A DNA stretch of 41,196 nucleotides. Source: Paracoccaceae bacterium (GTDB lineage Bacteria > Pseudomonadota > Alphaproteobacteria > Rhodobacterales > Rhodobacteraceae). The notes beneath the pieces are model-generated. The model was not told the origin of the DNA. It searched no databases and saw only the letters and a list, made by a program, of their open reading frames with translations. The translations under genes were made by a program, and so were the position numbers. The number at the start of each line of letters is the position of its first letter. The first letter of the stretch is position 1. Positions 36,601-41,196 of the stretch are shown here, piece by piece. The stretch is taken from positions 1-41,196 of the forward strand of contig CANNIA010000033.1 of NCBI GenBank assembly GCA_947504705.1, given 5' to 3'.

Positions 36601-37175
36601 TCGGTCGCGTTGTCATAACCCGCATCCAGAGTAATCGCCCCGGCGGGTCCATCGCCCATCCGGATCAGGCTCAGCACCGCCTTTCCGGTGCCATCCGCCA
36701 GCGCCATCGCGGCGTCAAGTTGCCCTACGACCGGTTGGCCCAAGACAGCTGGAGAAAGCTCGATTTGAACAATCGCAAGTTTTCCGATGTCGATTGAGAC
36801 CGGGAGCTCCGGCAGGCTGAACCCTGAAGCCTCGGGTGCAGGCAGGCTGGCGTTGCCCGAGGCTGGCAGCCGGGCCATCACAAGGTGTTTGGCCGAAAGC
36901 TCGTTGATGACCAACTCACCCGACAGCAGCGACGATTGGCTCCAATCCAGCGTCACGCCCTCAAGAGTGAGCCAGACGCCGTTGTCGTCGGCAATTGTCA
37001 GCACTTCGATGGTCGCGCGCGAAGGCAGGGCTCCGACAAAGCCGGTGACACTGACTGAACGCCCTGCGTCCGACAGGCTGTCTTCAAGGAAAGACGTCAG
37101 ATAGTCCTTGTCGCTTTCTTGGGCGAAAGCAGGGGCGGCAGCGAACACGAGTGGGAAAAGCAGGGCTTTCCGCAT
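33657..37175 (-). CDS. tamB: Translocation and assembly module protein TamB
   Basis: TamB spans the periplasm as a long beta-helical groove, works with TamA, and is linked to outer-membrane protein insertion and phospholipid transport. The 1172-residue product has an N-terminal signal/anchor (LLFPLVFAAAPAFAQ), a long repetitive beta-rich body and a C-terminal DUF490 part (LARLLFGRGLDSISALQAAQLA and VEIDQTGTSTINLNLDLRPG), ending in the aromatic GIFIEKDY. Its ATG overlaps the tamA stop by one base, so the two are coupled. Compared with E. coli TamB (about 1260 residues) it is slightly short. Confidence 0.93.
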   Translation of the reverse strand: MRKALLFPLVFAAAPAFAQESDKDYLTSFLEDSLSDAGRSVSVTGFVGALPSRATIEVLTIADDNGVWLTLEGVTLDWSQSSLLSGELVINELSAKHLVMARLPASGNASLPAPEASGFSLPELPVSIDIGKLAIVQIELSPAVLGQPVVGQLDAAMALADGTGKAVLSLIRMGDGPAGAITLDAGYDNATEKLDLNLVAGEGVNGLVATALGLPGTPATDFHLTGSGPLSAFTADILLATDGEERLAGNVTLAAKDNGYGLRADLSGNLAPLFLPEYADFLGTRLDLVLEGERAASGALTLDQFHLKARSLSVEGSGMIAADGAPESLTLSGLLSNPDGGPVLLPFGARATRIDEASFQIATSQEGDHGWTAKARISGLDRADLSARELELGGSGRIVSDPNGSTLNGALHVSASDLAPTDAGLAKALGTELSGRLNLHLASGEDGLRLSEVTFAGPGLTVEGELQVAGLSAAFLTSGDLTLTVDDLSRLDALAGLPVAGSGSIRAEGSVSRLSGDIDGTVALAAQDLRVGIDQFDRLLSGNSTAKLSLLRDKSGTTIRSLELKAGSLTAALSGTAQTAGSDLAGTITLADLSALDPLYSGKAVFDLAVTGTPQTAKLKLTGKAERLAIGNVSVDRLLAGQSTLTADIGLAEGLLGIDSMLLSNAEFDLSLTGSIKDGQQQLLVKGKLVNMGLLVPDLSGPLSVSGTILQGETGYGLDLIGRGPGQVDGRVTGTLARDLASADLSISGTGQAGLANIFIAPRVLDGGSRFDLRLIGPLEAASLSGRVTLARGRLSDPSFGFSLQNVEAIADLKSGKAQISATAGLSTGGKLRIEGPVGVTAPFPADLSVSLDRVRFFDPKLYETVLVGKLGIKGPLSGGATISGALTLSETELRVPESGIDAAGILMEIDHRNEPADVRETRSRAGLLNGVDGGQSSSSPAYRLDLVLSAPSRIFLRGRGIDAELGGTLTLGGTTAAVVPSGEFGLIRGRLDILGKRLVLETANLILEGSMVPQLEISASTESDGIQSYVKIEGPADEPRVAFSSVPDLPQEEVLARLLFGRGLDSISALQAAQLAQAVAVLAGRGGEGVISRLRKGFGLDDLDVATAEDGTTAVKAGKYITDNVYTEVEIDQTGTSTINLNLDLRPGVTVKGRVGGDGETGVGIFIEKDY

Positions 37176-38995
37176 CAGAACGCCTGCCCCAAGCCGATAT
37201 AGACCTGCACCCCATCGCCAGTGTCGCCGCTGATAGGCGTCGCGATGTCCAGCCGAATCGGGCCAAAGCCGGTGTCATAGCGCAGGCCAAGACCCGCCCC
37301 GGCATGCGGCGACACAACACCATCAAGAAATCCGTTCAAACCCACGCTTCCAATGTCGGCAAACCCGACGATCCCGATTCGCTCGGTCACCATCACCCGA
37401 AGCTCGACCGAGGCACCAAGAAAGTATTGCCCTCCGATCTCGAACTCTGTCGGTAGCCCCTTGTTTATCGGAATGCCAAGCGAGCGGTAAGGTTGCCCCC
37501 GCACCGTCCCGCCCCCGCCAGAGAAGAACAACAGGTCGCGCGGTGTTTTAAGGAGGTCAGGGCCAAGCACCACCCCACCTTGCGCGCGCAGGGCAAGAAC
37601 GACACGACCGCCCGCATCAAGTTTGCGGTAGGCTCTGCCATCGATGGTCCCCTGAACGCCAGATCCTGTAGTTCCGAAACCCAGGAATGGCATCACCGAA
37701 GCGTCGAGGTAGAAACTTGCCTTCGGGTCGCGGACATTGTCACGCCGATCCCAGCTCATGCTGATGGGCACGGAAAGGTTTCGGTAGGCGAACGCCCCGC
37801 CCGGATCAGTACCGTTCTGATAGGAATAGCTCAGCCCAGCCTTGCCGCTCAGCTTGTCGGAAAAGACATGCACCAGGTTCAGCCCGAATTCGAAGGCATC
37901 GACCGCATAATCCGTTTCATCCAGATGATCGTAGCCCAGACTTATGCCCGCCGAAGTGTCGGGGCCCAGCGTGGCCGGGCGATCAAGTGAAACGCCAAAG
38001 GCATAGTCGATTCCGCTTTGGCTTGATCCGATGTTGGTGGCACTGCCTTCAACCTTCAGCCGCTCACCCCCACCCATCAGATTGCGGTGAAGCCAGGAAC
38101 CCTGCAGCGACAACCCGTCCAGACTGGCGATCTCGGCGCCGACCGAATAGCGTCGGGGCTTCTGTTCGACCACGGTTGCCGTCACACCCAGAAGATCGGG
38201 CGCGGTCACTGCGTCATCCTCGATCAGGGTAACCGAGCTGAAGATACCCGTGCGCCGGAGCCGTTCTTCGGCCCGTTTCAGTTCGATCTCACTGAAAGTC
38301 TCGCCTTTGGGCAGCCCGGCAATCTTCCGAATCCGGTTTTCCCGCATTCGGTTCGCGCCTTCCACGGCCATGGCCCCGAACCGCAGCTTCGGCCCAATGG
38401 ACAGTCGCAGATCAACGTCCAGAAGCGCAGTTTCATGGTCTGCCACCACCGCTTCCGTTCCAACGCTGGCTTTGGCATGGCCAACATTGCGCCAAGCAAG
38501 GATCGAAGCATCAAACGCTTCGCCAACAAGCCCGCTTTCCGCAGGCTCTCCGACGCTGAAACCTTTCGGCATAGTGGCTCCGTCGACCAATGGGGTGATC
38601 GTTGCGGAGTGAAATCTGAACAGGGGGCCGGGATCCACTTCGACGACTATTGCCGAAACGCTTACCGGGATATCCAGCGGTGGAATTGCCGAAGCCTCGC
38701 GCCCGTCAACCTTGATACGGATTGCGGCCGAGTAGTGCCCGGCCGAATACAGGGCAGCGAGAATTCGTCCATAATCGGCCCGAGCGGCGGCAAGGAGGTC
38801 TTGCGGATCGGTCTGCCCTGACGCTTCCATGGAAAGCAAAAGCGATGCACTGCGCACTGTCGCTTCAAGTGAATCGTCTGCGCCCGCAACCTTCACATCA
38901 AGACGGTCCAATGCCCCGGCCCAGGGCGCAATAAGGCAAAGACCCGCCAGACTGGCAGCCGCCGATCCCCAGGTTTTCGCTGGCCGCCGAAGCAT
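37175..38995 (-). CDS. tamA: Outer-membrane translocation and assembly module protein TamA (BamA family)
   Basis: TamA is an Omp85-type barrel of the outer membrane. A signal peptide covers about residues 1-29 ([16 protein letters not shown]). POTRA domains follow to about 260 (for example [21 protein letters not shown]), then the barrel (about 265-606), ending [12 protein letters not shown] with the terminal Phe needed for barrel assembly. The frame is open to 39382, but the ATG at 38995 has the strong ribosome site GAAGGAGGGG and begins the signal peptide; it gives 606 residues. Divergent from msrP. Confidence 0.95.
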   Translation of the reverse strand: MLRRPAKTWGSAAASLAGLCLIAPWAGALDRLDVKVAGADDSLEATVRSASLLLSMEASGQTDPQDLLAAARADYGRILAALYSAGHYSAAIRIKVDGREASAIPPLDIPVSVSAIVVEVDPGPLFRFHSATITPLVDGATMPKGFSVGEPAESGLVGEAFDASILAWRNVGHAKASVGTEAVVADHETALLDVDLRLSIGPKLRFGAMAVEGANRMRENRIRKIAGLPKGETFSEIELKRAEERLRRTGIFSSVTLIEDDAVTAPDLLGVTATVVEQKPRRYSVGAEIASLDGLSLQGSWLHRNLMGGGERLKVEGSATNIGSSQSGIDYAFGVSLDRPATLGPDTSAGISLGYDHLDETDYAVDAFEFGLNLVHVFSDKLSGKAGLSYSYQNGTDPGGAFAYRNLSVPISMSWDRRDNVRDPKASFYLDASVMPFLGFGTTGSGVQGTIDGRAYRKLDAGGRVVLALRAQGGVVLGPDLLKTPRDLLFFSGGGGTVRGQPYRSLGIPINKGLPTEFEIGGQYFLGASVELRVMVTERIGIVGFADIGSVGLNGFLDGVVSPHAGAGLGLRYDTGFGPIRLDIATPISGDTGDGVQVYIGLGQAF

Positions 38996-39236
38996 CCGAT
39001 CCGCCCCTCCTTCGGGCGCTTGGCCAACTATCGCAGCTTGGCCTTCCCGGAGCAATCCGGGCCTGCCCCGGCGCGGCAACCGCGAGCCGGATATCCGCCA
39101 AGGCGGCAGTCGGCGTGCTCCGGCTGGTGAAGCTCGGCGTGGAAATGTTTCAAAGCTCTGGCGCAGACGTGACGCGGTTTGTTTTGCGTTTTTCGACGAC
39201 CGGCGCATGGTGTTCAAAACAGCACAGGAGCCAAAC
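38996..39236. promoter_or_regulatory. Divergent region between tamA and msrP
   Basis: About 240 bases without a gene. It contains the tamA ribosome site, a direct repeat of CTTGGCC near 39019 and 39036, and probably promoters for both directions, none of which I can place with confidence. AGGAG stands 6-7 bases before the msrP start. Confidence 0.4.
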
Positions 39237-40139
39237 ATGCGCCACCTTACCTGGTCCGATGTTACCCCCAAGCCGCTTTGGCTGAACCGCCGCCAGCTTA
39301 TGACGGGCGCCGCCGCCCTTGCCGCTGCTCCGGCTTTTGCGGACATGAAGGCAGCACCCAGCAAGTATTCAACCGATGCCACACCGAATACCCTGGAAGA
39401 GATTTCCGGCTACAACAACTTTTACGAATTCGGGACAGGGAAAGAGGACCCTGCGGCCTATGCCGGCGCCTTGACGGTCGATCCCTGGTCGGTGGTGATC
39501 GACGGGATGGTCGACAAGCCCGGCACCTATGACCTGGCCGATCTGGTGAAAGACCAACCACTGGAGGAACGCATCTATCGCTTTCGTTGCGTCGAGGCTT
39601 GGTCAATGGTAGTTCCGTGGATCGGCTTCCAACTTTCGGGCCTCCTGAACCGCGTGGGCGTCCAACCCGGCGCGAAGTTTGTAGCTCTTGAGACCCTAGT
39701 TCGTCCCGAAGAGATGTTCGGACAAGAAAGTGCATTTGTCGAATGGCCCTATCGCGAGGGGCTGCGGCTTGATGAAGCGATGCACCCGCTGACCATCCTT
39801 GCGACCGGCCTTTACGGAGACGATCTGCCAAAACAGAACGGCGCACCAATCCGACTGGTGGTGCCGTGGAAATACGGGTTCAAGTCGATCAAGTCGATCG
39901 TGCGGATCAGCCTGACTGACACCATGCCGCTAACGACCTGGAACATGCTGCAGCCATCCGAATACGGCTTCTATTCCAACGTGAACCCGTTGGTGGACCA
40001 TCCGCGCTGGAGCCAGGCCTCGGAACGCCGTATCGGAGCGGGCCTATTTGATGGTCGTCAGGACACGCTGATGTTCAACGGCTATGAGCCCGAGGTCGCC
40101 TCGCTTTATGCCGGTATGGATCTGGCGGCGAACTACTGA
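39237..40139 (+). CDS. msrP: Protein-methionine-sulfoxide reductase, molybdopterin subunit
   Basis: MsrP (YedY) repairs oxidised methionines in periplasmic proteins and is fed electrons by MsrQ. A twin-arginine signal is visible ([20 protein letters not shown]), so it is exported folded with its molybdopterin. The Mo-coordinating cysteine is Cys118 in [33 protein letters not shown], near the C-terminal third, is also typical. The ATG at 39237 gives 300 residues and has an AGGAG ribosome site; the longer frame from 38829 is opposite tamA. The stop overlaps msrQ by one base. Confidence 0.96.
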   Translation: MRHLTWSDVTPKPLWLNRRQLMTGAAALAAAPAFADMKAAPSKYSTDATPNTLEEISGYNNFYEFGTGKEDPAAYAGALTVDPWSVVIDGMVDKPGTYDLADLVKDQPLEERIYRFRCVEAWSMVVPWIGFQLSGLLNRVGVQPGAKFVALETLVRPEEMFGQESAFVEWPYREGLRLDEAMHPLTILATGLYGDDLPKQNGAPIRLVVPWKYGFKSIKSIVRISLTDTMPLTTWNMLQPSEYGFYSNVNPLVDHPRWSQASERRIGAGLFDGRQDTLMFNGYEPEVASLYAGMDLAANY

Positions 40140-40738
40140 TGCTGGACCGGGTCAATCAAACGCTCCGCCGCGTGCCGGTCTGGACGATCTATCTCTTGGG
40201 GCTGATTCCGGCCGGGCTGGTTACCTGGGAGGCGATCCACGCCATCGATCCGGTGCGGGCCATCGAATGGGGGCTTGGCCTTTGGGCCGTGCGGCTGCTG
40301 ATCGCCACGCTTTTCGTGACGCCTCTGCGTTGGGCTGGACTTAACCTGCTGCGGTTCCGCCGTCAGTTGGGTCTGGTCGCTTTCGCCTATGTCGTCCTGC
40401 ATTTCGCCAGCTGGTTGACGATAGATATGGGCCTGCGCTGGGGGCAGATCCTGCCTGACCTGATCAAGCGCTGGTACATCGTCGTGGGGATGTCTGCTTT
40501 CCTGATGCTGATTCCCCTCGCCGTCACTTCGAACAGCCGGTCAATCCGTCGGTTGGGCGCGCAACGCTGGAACCGCCTGCATAGGCTGACCTATCCCATA
40601 GTGATTCTGGCGGTCCTGCATTTCATGATGGTAGGCAAGGTCTATACAACCGAAGTCCTGATCTACGCCGCCGTGCTTGCGGGTCTTCTAGCAGCTCGGG
40701 CCTGGCGCAATGGGCCGAGGAGCCTGATCTGGGCCTGA
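40139..40738 (+). CDS. msrQ: Heme-binding membrane subunit of the MsrPQ reductase
   Basis: MsrQ (YedZ) is a ferric-reductase-like membrane protein that passes electrons from the quinone pool to MsrP. The 199 residues include about six membrane spans, with the conserved RQLGLVAFAYVVLHFASWL (His binding heme) and WNRLHRLTYPIVILAVLHF (further His ligands). Its ATG overlaps the msrP stop (TGATG), so the two are translationally coupled. A terminator hairpin follows. Confidence 0.95.
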   Translation: MLDRVNQTLRRVPVWTIYLLGLIPAGLVTWEAIHAIDPVRAIEWGLGLWAVRLLIATLFVTPLRWAGLNLLRFRRQLGLVAFAYVVLHFASWLTIDMGLRWGQILPDLIKRWYIVVGMSAFLMLIPLAVTSNSRSIRRLGAQRWNRLHRLTYPIVILAVLHFMMVGKVYTTEVLIYAAVLAGLLAARAWRNGPRSLIWA

Positions 40739-40757
40739 ACCGCAGGTGATTCACCGT

Positions 40758-40797
40758 GACCCCCGGCGCCATCTGGTGTCGGGTGTCATGTCATTTT
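40758..40797 (+). terminator. Terminator-like hairpin after msrQ
   Basis: CCCGGCGCC (40762-40770) pairs with GGTGTCGGG (40775-40783) around an ATCT loop with two G-T pairs; outside one mismatch, GAC pairs with GTC. A weak T tract (TCATTTT) follows. It should stop msrPQ transcripts before the rRNA leader. Confidence 0.6.
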
Positions 40798-40822
40798 CAG
40801 CCAGAACCGCGCCAAACTCGCG

Positions 40823-40908
40823 ATTTTACAGAAAAATCCACTGAATCGAAAAAAAAGCTTCAACATGCATTTTTCCCTCTTGCGGGTTCCGGCGTGCCTC
40901 CGTAAATA
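40823..40908 (+). promoter_or_regulatory. rRNA operon promoter with AT-rich upstream tract
   Basis: TTGCGG (40880-40885) and TAAATA (40903-40908) are spaced by 17 bases. Just upstream an A/T-rich stretch (40823-40875, with eight A in a row) could be an UP element. CGCCTCACCGAAACGG after the -10 resembles rRNA promoter starts that I remember from Rhodobacteraceae. Confidence 0.6.
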
Positions 40909-41196
40909 CCGCCTCACCGAAACGGAAACGCGACGGTGACGAACGGACGCGACGGTAACACAAAGCAAACGTTCGGAAAATCTGAAGACAAGGCGCGAAG
41001 GGATACGCCAAGAAGTTGGCGCATCGCACGATTTTTGTCTGACGATGGCTCTTTGAAGTTATTTGGTTAATGAAGGGATATGCGGGCGGTTTGGGCGCAT
41101 CGGCGTCTGATCGCAGCATATCGGCCTAGTAGGGTGAGCAATCATCCGATGATCTAGGTGTCAGCTTCACTACTTGTGGGTCACGTTGTTCGCAAG
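40909..41196 (+). promoter_or_regulatory. rRNA operon leader (16S gene expected just past the edge)
   Basis: The stretch has no coding frame. It contains a direct repeat, ACGCGACGGT, at 40928-40937 and 40947-40956; a strong hairpin, GAT-A-CGCCAA / TTGGCG-C-ATC, with a GAAG loop (41002-41025), followed by ATTTTTG at 41031-41037; a boxA-like GGCTCTTTGAAG at 41047-41058; and GAAGGGATATGCGGGCGGT after it, which I remember from Rhodobacteraceae rRNA leaders. A CCTAG/CTAGG pairing at 41125-41158 may be part of a processing stem. No 16S 5' end is yet visible. Confidence 0.65.

Noticed and set aside
40739-41196. Small minus-strand frames at the right end as genes
   Set aside because: They lie across a promoter, hairpins and a boxA-like element typical of an rRNA leader, and their products look random.

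Overview
The window is a compact, GC-rich chromosomal segment of an alphaproteobacterium, most likely a Rhodobacteraceae member (Rhodobacter/Gemmobacter/Tabrizicola-like). Supporting signs are the alphaproteobacterial YlxR-L7Ae fusion next to infB, the rimP-nusA-ylxR-infB order, a PstS-like/OmpA fusion, a YjbH/YjbF pair, a GC-rich intergenic hairpin that I remember as common in this family, and a right edge that looks like the leader of an rRNA operon. I see no insertion sequence, phage, CRISPR or tRNA. It is a mostly housekeeping region.

Layout. 1-3850: minus-strand sugar/envelope genes: two tandem related glycosyltransferases (one cut by the window edge), galU, kdsB and cysQ. 3968-4792: an orphan polysaccharide-export type ABC permease. 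5058-8316: dnaK-dnaJ behind a heat-shock type promoter. 8429-9196: radC, convergent with a frameshifted methyltransferase. 9174-15169 (minus): secA, an exported protein of unknown function, a periplasmic-binding/OmpA fusion and the broken methyltransferase. 15356-18014 (plus): parvulin isomerase, argJ and mutT. 18158-23635 (minus): rimP-nusA-ylxR-infB, with a terminator-like hairpin between its predicted promoter and rimP. 23786-28104 (minus): a NylB-like serine hydrolase, a methyltransferase, a cupin, hemH and an NDUFAF5/BioC-like protein. 28129-30416 (plus): comF, grxC, a nitrilase-family amidase and a MarR regulator. 30551-33624 (plus): YjbH, YjbF and a small exported protein. 33657-38995 (minus): tamA-tamB. 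39237-40738 (plus): msrP-msrQ. 40739-41196: no gene, but an rrn-type promoter, AT-rich upstream tract, leader hairpins and a boxA-like motif; the 16S gene should start just beyond the edge.

The genes group by function: envelope biogenesis (galU, kdsB, permease, YjbH/F, TamAB, SecA, parvulin), protein quality and repair (DnaK/J, MsrPQ, glutaredoxin), and the translation/transcription operon. No clearly new defence or metabolic system is visible. The points most worth a second look are the possible attenuator ahead of rimP-nusA-infB, the rrn leader with a terminator-like hairpin before boxA, the methyltransferase broken by one base, the degenerate NDUFAF5-like protein, and the secA-linked envelope genes of unknown role.
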